64,000 nucleotides of DNA from Flavobacterium fluviatile (GCF_010645065.1 NZ_JAADZW010000011.1:89409-153408), one strand, 5' to 3'. Shown: positions 7,535 through 16,915, counted from the stretch's first letter. The notes: a model not told the origin generated them from the sequence alone. Numbers and translations are program-made.

Positions 7535-8989
7535 TTATTGTTGTTTTTGAGCTGGGAAAAATCGCTCGGAAATTTTTTGAAATGTTTGTTGAATAGGAGT
7601 TATAATAATATCAAAATTGATAAGACCATTATCATTAGTAGCCCGGTAAGTCAATAAAATTGCCAAAGGGGATAATATGAACGAAGACATCCATGCTCCC
7701 ATGAATGGTGTCATTCCGCCTTCTTGTGAAAGTCTTTTTCCAAAGGTATTAATAAAATGGAATGTAATAAAGATTAAAACAGCAAATACAATGGGTAATC
7801 CAAGTCCTCCTTTTCTAATAATGGCACCTAATGGGGCACCGATAAAAAACATCAAGAAACAGGCAAATGCGATAACAAACTTTTCATAAAGAGCTGTAAG
7901 GTGTTTGTTGATATCACGCTGTTTGTCCTTTAGTTCTTTTTGAGTAGATTCAATAGAGTAGATAGTGCTGGTTAAATTGCTGCTAGCCATATCTAAAATT
8001 GCCTTTTTTTGTTTATTATCATAAACAGACAAAAGATTGTTGGGTAATGATTTTTTTTTCTGCTTTTCTTTTTGAACACTAACAAATTTTGATAATCCAA
8101 CCCGTTGATTTATGTTTTCAGTAAATGAAACAACTTCATTATCTCTGTTTTTATTTAAAGAATCGAGTGTGTAGCGCAACTCATTAACATTAAGCATTGT
8201 ACTGGTGCTGTTAATGTTTTCGTTTTCAGTGTCGGTTTTATTTAATTCAGATAAGTCGATATTGATAATCTGTTTTTTGAAAGCCCCTTTTACAAAAGGC
8301 AATTTTGCTCTGTCTTCATATTTCTTTGGAGTAACATCCTGATAATAATATCCGTCATTAAGTACTAATTGTAGAATACTGGACTTTTCGCTGCTTATTA
8401 ATTCTCCGTTTTTGGCTTTTATAACTGTTTTGTTTTCCCCCATATTTGAAGGCTTCTCATGGATAGTAACTCCTGTTAAAATATTTCCGTTTTCACCGGA
8501 TTTTTTATTTACCTTGATGTTGTAGAAGCCGACATCATTAAATTGTCCTTCAGCTATTGCCATTGCAGGTTTGGCCTGTGCAATATTTTTTCTGAAATTA
8601 ACAAATTTATATTCGGCATACGGAATAACATTATTAGAAAACCAAAACGCAACAATACTTAACACAAAGATAAAAATAATCAGCACCCTCATCGCGCGCT
8701 GAAGAGAAATGCCCGAAGATTTCATTGCCGCAAACTCATAATTTTCAGCCAAATTACCAAAAGTCATTATCGAAGCCAATAAAACAGATAATGGCAAAAC
8801 AAGCGGAATAATTCTCGGCATTGAGAATAGTAGGAACTTTACTACTAATATCAAATCAAGATCTTTGCCGGCTAATTCAGAAATAAAAAGCCATACTGTT
8901 TGCAGTATGAATATAAAAAAAAGGATTACAAATACCGTAGTAAATGTAATCAGGAATGTTTTTAATAAATATTTGTCTAAAATTTTCAA
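7535..8989 (-). CDS. LptF/LptG-family permease (lipopolysaccharide export)
   Basis: A 484-residue inner-membrane protein. It has three hydrophobic segments at the N-terminus (about 10-115), a large middle domain (about 140-365, a periplasmic jelly-roll in this family) and three more segments at the C-terminus (about 365-455). This is the YjgP/YjgQ (LptF/LptG) plan. With an LptB ATPase these proteins draw lipopolysaccharide out of the inner membrane. The middle domain is longer than in Proteobacteria, with a low-complexity stretch near residues 250-260. It follows lolA by 8 bp or so, placing two envelope-transport genes together. Sequence alone does not separate LptF from LptG. Confidence 0.85.
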   Translation of the reverse strand: MKILDKYLLKTFLITFTTVFVILFFIFILQTVWLFISELAGKDLDLILVVKFLLFSMPRIIPLVLPLSVLLASIMTFGNLAENYEFAAMKSSGISLQRAMRVLIIFIFVLSIVAFWFSNNVIPYAEYKFVNFRKNIAQAKPAMAIAEGQFNDVGFYNIKVNKKSGENGNILTGVTIHEKPSNMGENKTVIKAKNGELISSEKSSILQLVLNDGYYYQDVTPKKYEDRAKLPFVKGAFKKQIINIDLSELNKTDTENENINSTSTMLNVNELRYTLDSLNKNRDNEVVSFTENINQRVGLSKFVSVQKEKQKKKSLPNNLLSVYDNKQKKAILDMASSNLTSTIYSIESTQKELKDKQRDINKHLTALYEKFVIAFACFLMFFIGAPLGAIIRKGGLGLPIVFAVLIFITFHFINTFGKRLSQEGGMTPFMGAWMSSFILSPLAILLTYRATNDNGLINFDIIITPIQQTFQKISERFFPAQKQQ

Positions 8990-8997
8990 CCTTGTAA

Positions 8998-9651
8998 TTA
9001 ATCTAATTTATTGATGTAGTACTTTGGGTATTTACTCGCCACAAAGGTAAATTGATTTTTTGATAAAGGCTGATTGGTTTTAAAAGAATTAACCGTTAAA
9101 GTTGTTTTTGTACCATTTTTTCCGGTTTCGATCAAATTGTAAATGTGTTTTGTCTGAACGTCAATTCCTAAAAGGATTTCTTTTCTTTGGTCTTTTCCGC
9201 TGGTTGGTACTAATTTGATATATTGGATTTTTCTTCCTTTAACATTCTGAACAATATCCATATTATATTTGTATCCGGAATTGAAAAAAGTCAGCATTTT
9301 TGAAGGCGTGATGGCGCTATCATCCTTTTCGGTTACTTTAGAGATAGTAACTTCTTCGTCTTCAGGTACAATCGTGTATGTTTTTTGTCCGTCAAATATT
9401 TTAGTAACGCCCATAAAATTCAATACATACTGATTTCCTTTCATGATGACATTTCCTTTGCTGTCCTGGTTAATATTCTCTTTAGCATTGTTTAAAGAAT
9501 ATTTAAAGTCAATAGAAATATTATTATAACTTTTAATCTTGGCTGTTACCTGGTTCAATAAATCCTTTGCTTTTTTATCCTGAGCCTGAACGGAAGTAAA
9601 ACTCAAAAGCAATAAAATTGCTACCTGCAGATACTTTTTAGTCATTTTCAT
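8998..9651 (-). CDS. lolA: LolA-like outer-membrane lipoprotein carrier
   Basis: A secreted protein of about 217 residues. The chosen ATG gives MKMTKKY, then a hydrophobic stretch ending VQAQ, a typical signal peptide. A longer reading from 9690 adds 13 residues and is possible. The mature part (NQVTAKIKSYNNISIDFKYSLNN and later YTIVPEDEEVTISK) matches the LolA/DUF2092-like periplasmic carrier that takes lipoproteins from LolCDE to the outer membrane. It lies between ftsK and the LptF/G gene, all transcribed leftward. The fold call is good; cargo is inferred from the family. Confidence 0.8.
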   Translation of the reverse strand: MKMTKKYLQVAILLLLSFTSVQAQDKKAKDLLNQVTAKIKSYNNISIDFKYSLNNAKENINQDSKGNVIMKGNQYVLNFMGVTKIFDGQKTYTIVPEDEEVTISKVTEKDDSAITPSKMLTFFNSGYKYNMDIVQNVKGRKIQYIKLVPTSGKDQRKEILLGIDVQTKHIYNLIETGKNGTKTTLTVNSFKTNQPLSKNQFTFVASKYPKYYINKLD

Positions 9652-9696
9652 AATAGAATTGTTTGTGATTTCCTGAATTTTCATTTTCATGATGGG

Positions 9697-12153
9697 TTAA
9701 TTTTGTTCATTATTAAAAAATTGATCAAGAGCACTTAAATCTAAAATATTTACGTTTCGGGCTTTACTGCCTTCAAAAGGTCCAACAATTCCGGCTGCTT
9801 CCAGTTGGTCAATCAAACGACCGGCTCTGTTGTAGCCTAATTTTAGTTTTCTTTGCAACAATGAAGCTGAACCTTGCTGTGCATTGACAATAATTTCCGC
9901 AGCCTCTCTAAATAAAGTATCTCTTTCAGAAATATCCATATCAAGATTGATGCCAGTTTCTTCTCCAATAAACTCCGGAAGCAAATAGGCTGTGGCATAC
10001 GCTTTTTGTGAACCAATAAAATCTGTAATTTTTTCGACTTCAGGAGTGTCGATGAAAGCACACTGAACACGGATTACGTCGTTTCCGTTCGAGTATAATA
10101 AATCTCCGCGCCCAATTAGCTGATCTGCTCCTTGTGTGTCCAGAATCGTTCTGGAATCAATTTTAGAAGTTACCCTAAAGGCAATTCTCGCAGGGAAATT
10201 AGCTTTAATCAAACCGGTAATAACGTTTACCGAAGGTCTCTGGGTAGCGATAATTAAGTGGATACCAATAGCACGTGCCAACTGGGCCAGACGGGCAATA
10301 GGTATTTCAACTTCTTTTCCTGCAGTCATAATTAAATCGGCAAATTCATCTACTACCAAAACAATGTAAGGCAGAAAGCGGTGGCCGGCTTCAGGATTTA
10401 ATTTTCTGGACTTGAATTTTTCATTGTATTCCTTGATGTTGCGAACCATTGCGTCTTTTAATAAAGAATAACGGTTGTCCATTTCGGTACAAAGCGAATT
10501 TAAGGTATTGACCACTTTTGCATTATCTGTAATAATGGCATCTTCAGTATCAGGTAGCTTGGCTAAATAATGTCTTTCTATTTTATTGAAAAGCGTAAGT
10601 TCGACTTTTTTCGGATCGACCAGAACAAATTTTACTTCCGCCGGATGTTTTTTGTATAAAAGCGAAGTTAGTACAGCATTCAGTCCAACTGATTTTCCTT
10701 GTCCTGTAGCTCCTGCCATCAATAAGTGAGGCATTTTGGCTAAATCGACAACAAAAGTTTCATTTGAAATGGTTTTTCCTAAAGCAATTGGCAGTTCCAT
10801 TTCAGCTTCCTGAAATTTAGCAGCTCCAATAACACTTTTCATGGAGACCATAGTTGGAGTCTTGTTTGGAACTTCAATACCAATAGTTCCTTTTCCGGGA
10901 ATTGGCGCGATAATACGAATTCCTAATGCTGAAAGTGATAAGGCGATATCATCTTCTAGGCTCTTGATTTTAGAGATTCTGATTCCGGCCTCCGGAACAA
11001 TTTCGTATAAAGTTACAGATGGCCCTACAGTTGCTTTTATCTGTGCTATTTCAATTTTGTAGTTACGAAGTGTGTCTACAATTTTATTTTTATTTTCTTC
11101 TAACTCTTCCTGGTTGATTGTAATTCCTCCTGTCGAATATTCTTTTAATAAATCGATCGTTGGGAATTTATAATTTGATAAATCCAGAGTCGGGTCAAAT
11201 AATCCGAAGTCAGCAACTAACCGGGATGCCAGATTTTCTTCGATAATATCTTCTTCTTCTGCTTTTTCAATAACGAACTCCTCGTTATGATGAACCGGCG
11301 TATCTGCTGCCGGGTTTACATTCATTTCAACCGGTTTTAGAATGGGATTTAAATCAATTTCTGATGAATTTGTAATGGTCGGCTTTAAAGCCTCTTTGTT
11401 GATTTCGAATTGAGAATCAACAGTTTTAAGATGTATGTTGTCTAATTCAGGATCTTCTTCCTCAATAGCAAATTCTTCCAGGTTATATGCGCTTTCAGGT
11501 TCTTGCTGCTGAGATGATTTTATTGTATTTAATTCTGATTTTAATTCATTTTTAGTGGAATCAAAATAGGACTGGATTTTTTCAGGGGATACTTTTATTT
11601 TGAAAATCAAATAAACGATTAATCCAAAAAGAAGAGCCAGTAAAGTACCTGTCTTTCCGATATAATCCTGAAGGAATAAATTAAGTTCGTATCCAATTGT
11701 TCCTCCTAACTCGGGAGCTGAAGTGGCAAAAAAGCCGAATAATACTGAAACGATTATGATGGCAAATAAATCCCAAAACCAGGTGTTTTTTAGTTTTTTA
11801 ATCGAAAGTTCTAATGCCAGAAACATTCCGGTGAGGAAAAATAAACGGACAAAGATGAATGAAGCAATTCCGAAACCTTTATATACAATTAAATCGGCAA
11901 GATAGGCCCCGAATTTTCCGAGCCAGTTTTGCACAGCTTCTTTACGGTCGTCCAAATGACTGACAGCACTTTGATCTGTCTGCCACTGCCCGTTGATATA
12001 AAAAGAAACAAATGCAACTAATAATGCAATAGAAAATAGCACCAAAAGACATCCAAAAACAATTTTTTGTTGTTTGGATAACTTCCAGGATCTTTTAGTT
12101 TCGTTTTTTGATTCGTTTTTTTTGTCTGAAGTTTCTTTTTTTGTTTTTGCCAT
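9697..12153 (-). CDS. ftsK: DNA translocase FtsK/SpoIIIE
   Basis: An 818-residue septum-bound motor that pumps chromosome ends into daughter cells. Four hydrophobic segments lie in residues 28-195. An acidic linker covers 210-310. The ATPase follows, with Walker A GATGQGKS at 481-488 and Walker B in YIVLVVDEFADL. The C-terminal gamma winged helix (SLLQRKLKLGYNRAGRLIDQ) starts near residue 750 and would read orienting sequences. The linker is short compared with E. coli FtsK, as is usual in Bacteroidota. It is preceded by the diacylglycerol kinase gene (20 bp gap). Confidence 0.95.
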   Translation of the reverse strand: MAKTKKETSDKKNESKNETKRSWKLSKQQKIVFGCLLVLFSIALLVAFVSFYINGQWQTDQSAVSHLDDRKEAVQNWLGKFGAYLADLIVYKGFGIASFIFVRLFFLTGMFLALELSIKKLKNTWFWDLFAIIIVSVLFGFFATSAPELGGTIGYELNLFLQDYIGKTGTLLALLFGLIVYLIFKIKVSPEKIQSYFDSTKNELKSELNTIKSSQQQEPESAYNLEEFAIEEEDPELDNIHLKTVDSQFEINKEALKPTITNSSEIDLNPILKPVEMNVNPAADTPVHHNEEFVIEKAEEEDIIEENLASRLVADFGLFDPTLDLSNYKFPTIDLLKEYSTGGITINQEELEENKNKIVDTLRNYKIEIAQIKATVGPSVTLYEIVPEAGIRISKIKSLEDDIALSLSALGIRIIAPIPGKGTIGIEVPNKTPTMVSMKSVIGAAKFQEAEMELPIALGKTISNETFVVDLAKMPHLLMAGATGQGKSVGLNAVLTSLLYKKHPAEVKFVLVDPKKVELTLFNKIERHYLAKLPDTEDAIITDNAKVVNTLNSLCTEMDNRYSLLKDAMVRNIKEYNEKFKSRKLNPEAGHRFLPYIVLVVDEFADLIMTAGKEVEIPIARLAQLARAIGIHLIIATQRPSVNVITGLIKANFPARIAFRVTSKIDSRTILDTQGADQLIGRGDLLYSNGNDVIRVQCAFIDTPEVEKITDFIGSQKAYATAYLLPEFIGEETGINLDMDISERDTLFREAAEIIVNAQQGSASLLQRKLKLGYNRAGRLIDQLEAAGIVGPFEGSKARNVNILDLSALDQFFNNEQN

Positions 12154-12173
12154 TCCTGCGTATCCTGTTTTGC

Positions 12174-12548
12174 CTATATAAATTTTGGTATATAAATAAT
12201 CAAGCCTATTGCCATTGCTGTCATTGCGGCAAAAAATACTGCTCCGGCAGCAATATCTTTAATAAATCCGATTTTCTCGTGATAATTGGGGTGAATAAAA
12301 TCGGCAACTTTTTCAATAGCTGTGTTCAATCCTTCTATACTTAGCACGAGACCAATTGCAAAGATTTGAAAAAGCCACTCCTCATGTGAAATATCAAAAT
12401 AGAATCCGGCAATAGTCATTAGTATTCCGATTGAAAACTGTACCATAATGCTATGCTCGGTAGTAATCAGTTTTAAAGCCCCCTTAAAAGCGTATGTAAC
12501 GCTTTTAAGTCGGCCTTTAACAAAAGTATTGTCTTTTTGAAATTTCAT
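12174..12548 (-). CDS. Diacylglycerol kinase family protein (DgkA / undecaprenol kinase type)
   Basis: A 124-residue inner-membrane enzyme with three transmembrane helices. It carries the family signature EGLNTAIEKVADFI around residues 77-90, which holds the catalytic glutamate and metal ligands. DgkA phosphorylates diacylglycerol; many Gram-positive and some Bacteroidota relatives prefer undecaprenol. Choosing between the two is not possible here. It sits 9 bp downstream of tpx and 20 bp upstream of ftsK. Confidence 0.85.
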   Translation of the reverse strand: MKFQKDNTFVKGRLKSVTYAFKGALKLITTEHSIMVQFSIGILMTIAGFYFDISHEEWLFQIFAIGLVLSIEGLNTAIEKVADFIHPNYHEKIGFIKDIAAGAVFFAAMTAMAIGLIIYIPKFI

Positions 12549-12557
12549 TTAATAGAA

Positions 12558-13055
12558 TTATAGAGCTGCTAAAGCTGCTTCGTAATTTGGTTCGTTTGCG
12601 ATTTCCGGAACTTGTTCTGTATGAACTACTTTTCCGTCAGCATCAACTACGATGATAGCTCTTGAAAGCAAACCTTTTAAAGGTCCGTCAACAATTTCCA
12701 GGCCATTTGCTTTACCAAAAGAGCCTTCCTGAAAATCGGATAAGTTAACTACATTTTCTAATCCTTCTGCTCCACAAAAACGTTTTTGAGCGAAAGGTAA
12801 ATCTCTTGAAATGCATAAAACAGTTGTGTTTTCTAATCCGCCTGCACTTTCATTGAATTTTCTAACAGAGGTAGCGCAAGTTCCTGTATCAACACTCGGG
12901 AAGATGTTTAAAACTAATTTTTTACCAGCAAAGTTGCTTAATGAAGCAACTGATAAATCATTTTGTACTAATTTGAAATCAGCTAATTGCGATCCAACTG
13001 CCGGTAATTCACCTGATGTGTTTACAGGATTTCCTCCTAAAGTTATTGAAGCCAT
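12558..13055 (-). CDS. tpx: Thiol peroxidase (Tpx)
   Basis: A 165-residue atypical 2-Cys peroxiredoxin that reduces lipid and alkyl hydroperoxides with electrons from thioredoxin. The peroxidatic cysteine is Cys60 in SVDTGTC and the resolving cysteine is Cys94 in KRFC, the usual Tpx spacing. Length is normal. On the minus strand a -7 box TACTTTTG (13083-13090) lies about 28 bp upstream of the start. It is probably the first gene of the run that continues through dgkA and ftsK to the thioesterase. Confidence 0.94.
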   Translation of the reverse strand: MASITLGGNPVNTSGELPAVGSQLADFKLVQNDLSVASLSNFAGKKLVLNIFPSVDTGTCATSVRKFNESAGGLENTTVLCISRDLPFAQKRFCGAEGLENVVNLSDFQEGSFGKANGLEIVDGPLKGLLSRAIIVVDADGKVVHTEQVPEIANEPNYEAALAAL

Positions 13056-13240
13056 GTTTTTGTTTTAAAATTAAATGAGGTTCAAAAGTAAGGATTAAAA
13101 TTTGAATCTAAAAGTATTTGTTATACGTTTAGGGCCAGATTAAAGATGGTTTTTGGATAGAAGCGAATTTACAAATCAGTCGTTTATTTTTTGTAATAAC
13201 TTTTTTTTGGGGATATATTGTTGTACTGCTTTTACTCTCG

Positions 13241-13350
13241 ATTTTGTCATTCCGACAAAGGAGGAATCTCCGTTAGAAACTCGAAAAAGATTGATGACTT
13301 AGATTGTGGAGCAACTTGCGGAGATCCCTCCTTCGTCGGGATGACAAAAT
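13241..13350. repeat. Fold-back repeat with 32-bp arms
   Basis: The arms 13241-13272 and 13319-13350 are complementary over 32 bp with three mismatches (core CGACrAAGGAGGrATCTCCG). The 46-bp centre is unrelated. This is the shape of REP- or MITE-like intergenic elements in flavobacteria. It does not encode anything. Confidence 0.8.
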
Positions 13351-13380
13351 TACGCATAAAACTGTGATTGAAAAACGAAA

Positions 13381-13504
13381 CATCTCGTAAAACCGTTCGC
13401 CTGCGAGAGGGATGGGAGCAGGCTACCGAAGTAGCGCGGACAGCCCGACAGCGTCCTGATAAGAGGGCGAATAGGAGCAAAGAAAGTCTGCCCTCTTATC
13501 GGGA
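13381..13504. repeat. Second intergenic repeat with hairpin
   Basis: TCCTGATAAGAGGGC (13454-13468) pairs with GCCCTCTTATCGGGA (13490-13504) with one mismatch. It is preceded by GCGAGAGGGATGGGAGCAGGC and GCGGACAGCCCGA, words that resemble parts of the dispersed repeat at 27600 and 63850. Confidence 0.6.
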
Positions 13505-13642
13505 TGGTGGCTCGCCCTAACTATAATTAGATAATGAGGCAATTTGATAATTAGATAATTGATTATGATTTTGTAGATTTACTTTGCGTGGGCTTCGACT
13601 CTGCTCAGCCTGGCAAAGATTATCTCAATATTGAAAACAAAA

Positions 13643-13666
13643 AAGCGTCTCCAAATAGAAACGCTT
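13643..13666 (-). terminator. Terminator after the DUF6952-like gene
   Basis: AAGCGT (13643-13648) pairs with ACGCTT (13661-13666), and the inner bases pair too apart from one mismatch. On the minus strand the stem is followed by TTTTTTGTTTTC. Confidence 0.75.
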
Positions 13667-13698
13667 CTTCAGTTGTTTTTTGTTTTTTAAGTGGGCAA

Positions 13699-13956
13699 CT
13701 ATTTGTCGATAGAACCTAAAACACGTTTCATGAACGTATTTAGAGCTTCTTTTTTATCGGTTCCCTGTGCTACCAATTTCTGAACTTCAAGCGCACCGTA
13801 CATATTTGAAATCAGTTCACCGATTACGTCTAATTCTTCGTCTTTAAGAGAAGGGATTTCGGTCATAGCTTCTAAAACCTCGATAGTTTCAATGATATAA
13901 TCCTGATCGTTTTCTTCGATAAACTGTGTTAAATGTTTAATTACTGGTAATTTCAT
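13699..13956 (-). CDS. Small conserved acidic protein (DUF6952-like)
   Basis: An 85-residue all-helical acidic protein with no signal peptide or membrane segment. Its neighbours are thioredoxin and a peroxiredoxin on the same strand. Small proteins of this kind are conserved next to those genes in Flavobacteriaceae; I believe the family is DUF6952 but could not check. No catalytic motif is visible. A link to thiol redox control is an inference from context only. Confidence 0.65.
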   Translation of the reverse strand: MKLPVIKHLTQFIEENDQDYIIETIEVLEAMTEIPSLKDEELDVIGELISNMYGALEVQKLVAQGTDKKEALNTFMKRVLGSIDK

Positions 13957-14065
13957 AATTTAGACTTCTTAGATTTTAGACATTCTTAGACTTCTTAGAC
14001 TTTACTTTAAAATTTTTAAAACATCAAAGATGTGCAAAAATCCGGGCCAGTCTAACTATCTAAAT

Positions 14066-14374
14066 TTAAGCAATTGCATTAACAAGATCGATTAAAACTT
14101 CTTGTTTATTTGTCTGCGTTTCACCAACTAATTGTCCGTTTACGAAAGTCGCGAAAGTAGGCAGGTTGCTTACGTTAGCTAATTTTCTTGATTCCGGAGC
14201 ATTTTCAGCATCAACCAAAACAAAAGTGATAGCTTCATTTTCAGCAGCTAATTTTTTGAATTTTGGTTTCATAATACGGCAATTTCCACACCATGAAGCT
14301 GAATATTGTACTACTACTTTTTCGTTTTTAGCAACTAAATCTGCTAACGTGTCTTCGTTTAAGTCGATTAACAT
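14066..14374 (-). CDS. Thioredoxin-family protein with CGNC active site
   Basis: A 102-residue cytoplasmic thioredoxin fold. The redox motif is WCGNC (Cys29, Cys32) where classical thioredoxins have WCGPC; changing the proline usually raises the redox potential. The cis-proline block SNLPTFATFVNG is present near residue 77. It lies downstream of a 2-Cys peroxiredoxin on the same strand, so it may supply that enzyme with electrons. Length and fold are normal otherwise. Confidence 0.88.
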   Translation of the reverse strand: MLIDLNEDTLADLVAKNEKVVVQYSASWCGNCRIMKPKFKKLAAENEAITFVLVDAENAPESRKLANVSNLPTFATFVNGQLVGETQTNKQEVLIDLVNAIA

Positions 14375-14383
14375 AGTTTTTTA

Positions 14384-14527
14384 AATTTCAATGTCAATTT
14401 CAATGTCAAAAATCAATTTTTAAGCAATTGATATTGAATTCAAATTGAAATTATTGTTTGTTTTTTGAAAGAATTTTGAAATTCAATGGCAAAGTCAGAA
14501 TTGAATATTGAAATTGCCATTGAAATT
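14384..14527. repeat. 21-bp inverted repeat between thioredoxin and peroxiredoxin genes
   Basis: 14384-14404 and 14507-14527 are inverted copies (20 of 21 match) of an AATTTCAATGkCAATTTCAAT sequence, itself nearly a double of AATTTCAAT. The spacer is AT-rich. On the minus strand the repeat lies just after the peroxiredoxin stop and before the thioredoxin start, where it may attenuate read-through. Confidence 0.6.
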
Positions 14528-14538
14528 GTTATTGCAAA

Positions 14539-15177
14539 TTAGTTAGCGCTTAAGTATTCAGCAGTACTGTTTCTGTCTGCAGTCATAGCTTCTTTACCAG
14601 CTTCCCAGTTAGCAGGACAAACTTCGCCTTTAGTCTGGATGTGCGTGTAAGCATCAACCATTCTTAAGTATTCGTTTACGTTACGTCCTAATGGCATGTC
14701 GTTTACGCTTTCGTGGAATATTTTTCCAGTTTCGTCGATTAGGTAAGTCGCTCTGTAAGTTACGTTTGAACCTTCGATGATAACTGAATCAGTATCTTCG
14801 CTGTAGCTTGTAGATTCGATATCAAGAATACCTAAAATGTTTGCTAAGTTACGGTTTGTATCCGCTAAGATTGGGTACGTTACACCTTCGATTCCACCGT
14901 TGTTTTTTGGAGTGTTTAACCAGGCAAAGTGAACTTCGTTAGTATCGCAGGAAGCACCAATTACGATAGTATTTCTTTTTTCGAATTCTGGTAGTGCAGC
15001 CTGAAAGGCGTGTAATTCAGTTGGACATACAAAAGTAAAATCTTTTGGATACCAGAACAATAGTACTTTTTTGTTGTTGTTTACTGCTTCTTCAAAGATG
15101 TTGATTTTTAAGTTATCACCCATTTCTGAGATAGCATCTACTGCAATACTTGGGAATTTTTTTCCTACTAAAGACAT
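14539..15177 (-). CDS. Peroxiredoxin (typical 2-Cys, AhpC/Prx1 type)
   Basis: A 212-residue peroxide reductase. The peroxidatic cysteine Cys51 is in DFTFVCPTE and the resolving cysteine is in GEVCPANW near residue 187, the typical 2-Cys arrangement. On the minus strand a TACTTTTG box at 15212-15219 with a TTG about 21 bp further upstream forms a good Bacteroidota promoter. The gene heads a set with the CGNC thioredoxin and the small DUF6952-like protein. Confidence 0.93.
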   Translation of the reverse strand: MSLVGKKFPSIAVDAISEMGDNLKINIFEEAVNNNKKVLLFWYPKDFTFVCPTELHAFQAALPEFEKRNTIVIGASCDTNEVHFAWLNTPKNNGGIEGVTYPILADTNRNLANILGILDIESTSYSEDTDSVIIEGSNVTYRATYLIDETGKIFHESVNDMPLGRNVNEYLRMVDAYTHIQTKGEVCPANWEAGKEAMTADRNSTAEYLSAN

Positions 15178-15211
15178 AATATTCGTTTTACGTTAAAATT
15201 TATTTCTGGTG

Positions 15212-15243
15212 CAAAAGTAGGGTATAAGTAGAGTTGCTTACAA
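15212..15243 (-). promoter_or_regulatory. Promoter of the peroxiredoxin gene
   Basis: On the minus strand TTG at about 15241-15243 and TACTTTTG at 15212-15219 are 21 bp apart, matching the Bacteroidota TTTG/TAnnTTTG promoter pattern. The box lies 34 bp before the ATG. Confidence 0.6.
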
Positions 15244-15301
15244 TAAGATGTGATTATAAAAATTTATAAGTTGATAGGTTTTGATTATTTTAAATTTTAA
15301 C

Positions 15302-16915
15302 TTATTGAATTTCAATATTTACGGGTAAAATTCCATTGAAAGTATTTTTTTCTAAAAATTGAATTGCTGCTATTTTTTGAAATTCTTCAAAATCCTGATA
15401 GGCCTGAATTAATCCGAAAGCTTTTTTAAGATTTGGAATTATGGGTAAAACGTACGGATTTCCGAAAACATACATGATACATTTTTTGGTCAGAAGCAAA
15501 TCCGAAAGCAACCCTAAAACTTCAACATTTATTTCAAAATTATTTAAAGGTTTTGCTTTTGGAACAAACAATGAAATGATGATGGTTTCGAAATTTTCTA
15601 AGTGATTTTTGATAGCTGAAATATCAGAAGATTCTAAGTTTTCAAAAGCAAATTCCGGTGAAGGCAGTTTTGTATTTAAAGTTTTGAAGAATGTATTTTC
15701 TGTATTTTTATATAAACTCAGTTTGGCTAATTTGTTGTTTTTCTCAGCTTCAACGGCTAAATCTGAAATTCCGTTGTCAATGATTTTTGTGATGCAGTTC
15801 TGGGCGATTTCAAGGTTTAATTTTGAAGCATTTTCGAAATTCAATTCGCCTGAAGTGAAAGTTTCATTCGAAAATAGTCCCACTTTTTCTTTGGCTTTTC
15901 TGATCCTTTCATAGCTTTCGGAAATACGGTCAGGAGAAGCATTTTTATAAATGGCTTCAATTCCTTCCGGAACATTTTCCGCGAAGCATAAAACATCGTT
16001 TCCGGCATTGAAAGCTTCCCATTCTAATTGACCTTTTGTCTCGTACAATTTAGAAACGCTGTGCATGTTCAACGCATCAGAAATTACCAAACCTTCATAA
16101 CCTAATTTTCCACGCAAAAGATCCTGAATAACGACTTTTGATAAAGTTGCGGAAGTATCTTTTCCATCATTTAGACTTGGAACGGCTAAATGTCCGATCA
16201 TTATTGAATCGACATTATTTTCAATTCCTTTGATGAACGGATACAATTCGTTTTCCAGTAACTCTTCTAAAGTTTCTTTTAAAACCGGCAATCCCAAATG
16301 TGAATCTACATTGGTGTTTCCGTGTCCGGGAAAGTGTTTCAGACACCCTAAAACACCAACTTCCGACATCCCTCTTAAATACTCAACCGCAAAATGGGCT
16401 ACTTTTTCTTTGTTTTCACCAAAAGAACGATATCCAATCACAGGATTATTTGGATTGTTATTGATGTCTGCCAAAGGTGCTAAATTATAATGAATTCCGG
16501 CGGCTTTTAAATCCAGTCCGATTTGTTTTCCAACTTCATAAATCAGCTCAGATTTGCTTTCAGGCAAAGCGCCAAGCGTAATCGCATACGGATATTGCGG
16601 TGTTTTTTCGATACGCATTGCCAAACCCGATTCGGCATCAATACTAATTAAAAGTGGGGTAGAAGCCGCTTTTTGGTAACGTACGATCAAAGCTTTGATT
16701 TTTTCGTAACTGTCATCGTTAAAAACAATTTTCTGCTTGCTTTCGTAATTGGTAGCTGCACTGGCACGACTGTGAAAAAAGGTCAGTCCGCCAATATTGT
16801 ATTCTTTGATAAGGCGTTCTGTTTTCTGAATATTTTCTTCAGTATCGTTGATAAAAACGGCTGGAAAGAAAAATTGTCCTATTTTTTGTCGTAATGCTTC
16901 GGCTGTCATTTTCAT
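15302..16915 (-). CDS. nagZ: Glycoside hydrolase family 3, NagZ-like beta-N-acetylhexosaminidase
   Basis: A 537-residue GH3 enzyme. The general acid/base motif of the NagZ subfamily, KHFPGHGNTNVDSH, is at 193-206, with the Asp-His dyad that sets NagZ apart. The nucleophile is Asp280 in VISDALNMHS. It would cleave GlcNAc from anhydro-muropeptides. It is longer than E. coli NagZ (about 340) because of a C-terminal domain after residue 350, as in other Bacteroidota. No signal peptide is seen, so it is probably cytoplasmic. ampG-like and anmK genes lie within 7 kb, which supports a recycling role. Confidence 0.87.
   Translation of the reverse strand: MKMTAEALRQKIGQFFFPAVFINDTEENIQKTERLIKEYNIGGLTFFHSRASAATNYESKQKIVFNDDSYEKIKALIVRYQKAASTPLLISIDAESGLAMRIEKTPQYPYAITLGALPESKSELIYEVGKQIGLDLKAAGIHYNLAPLADINNNPNNPVIGYRSFGENKEKVAHFAVEYLRGMSEVGVLGCLKHFPGHGNTNVDSHLGLPVLKETLEELLENELYPFIKGIENNVDSIMIGHLAVPSLNDGKDTSATLSKVVIQDLLRGKLGYEGLVISDALNMHSVSKLYETKGQLEWEAFNAGNDVLCFAENVPEGIEAIYKNASPDRISESYERIRKAKEKVGLFSNETFTSGELNFENASKLNLEIAQNCITKIIDNGISDLAVEAEKNNKLAKLSLYKNTENTFFKTLNTKLPSPEFAFENLESSDISAIKNHLENFETIIISLFVPKAKPLNNFEINVEVLGLLSDLLLTKKCIMYVFGNPYVLPIIPNLKKAFGLIQAYQDFEEFQKIAAIQFLEKNTFNGILPVNIEIQ

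Larger units (their letters stand above)
13056..13698. other. 643-bp intergenic region with fold-back repeats
   Basis: Apart from the tpx promoter and a terminator at the right end, this gap holds two fold-back elements, at 13241-13350 and 13381-13504. Open frames across them are repeat artefacts. Between 13505 and 13640 there is only AT-rich DNA. Confidence 0.7.

Noticed and set aside
13247..13480. 77-residue reading frame on the minus strand
   Set aside because: It lies across two intergenic fold-back repeats and has a composition dictated by them (Arg/Ser rich, no start context).
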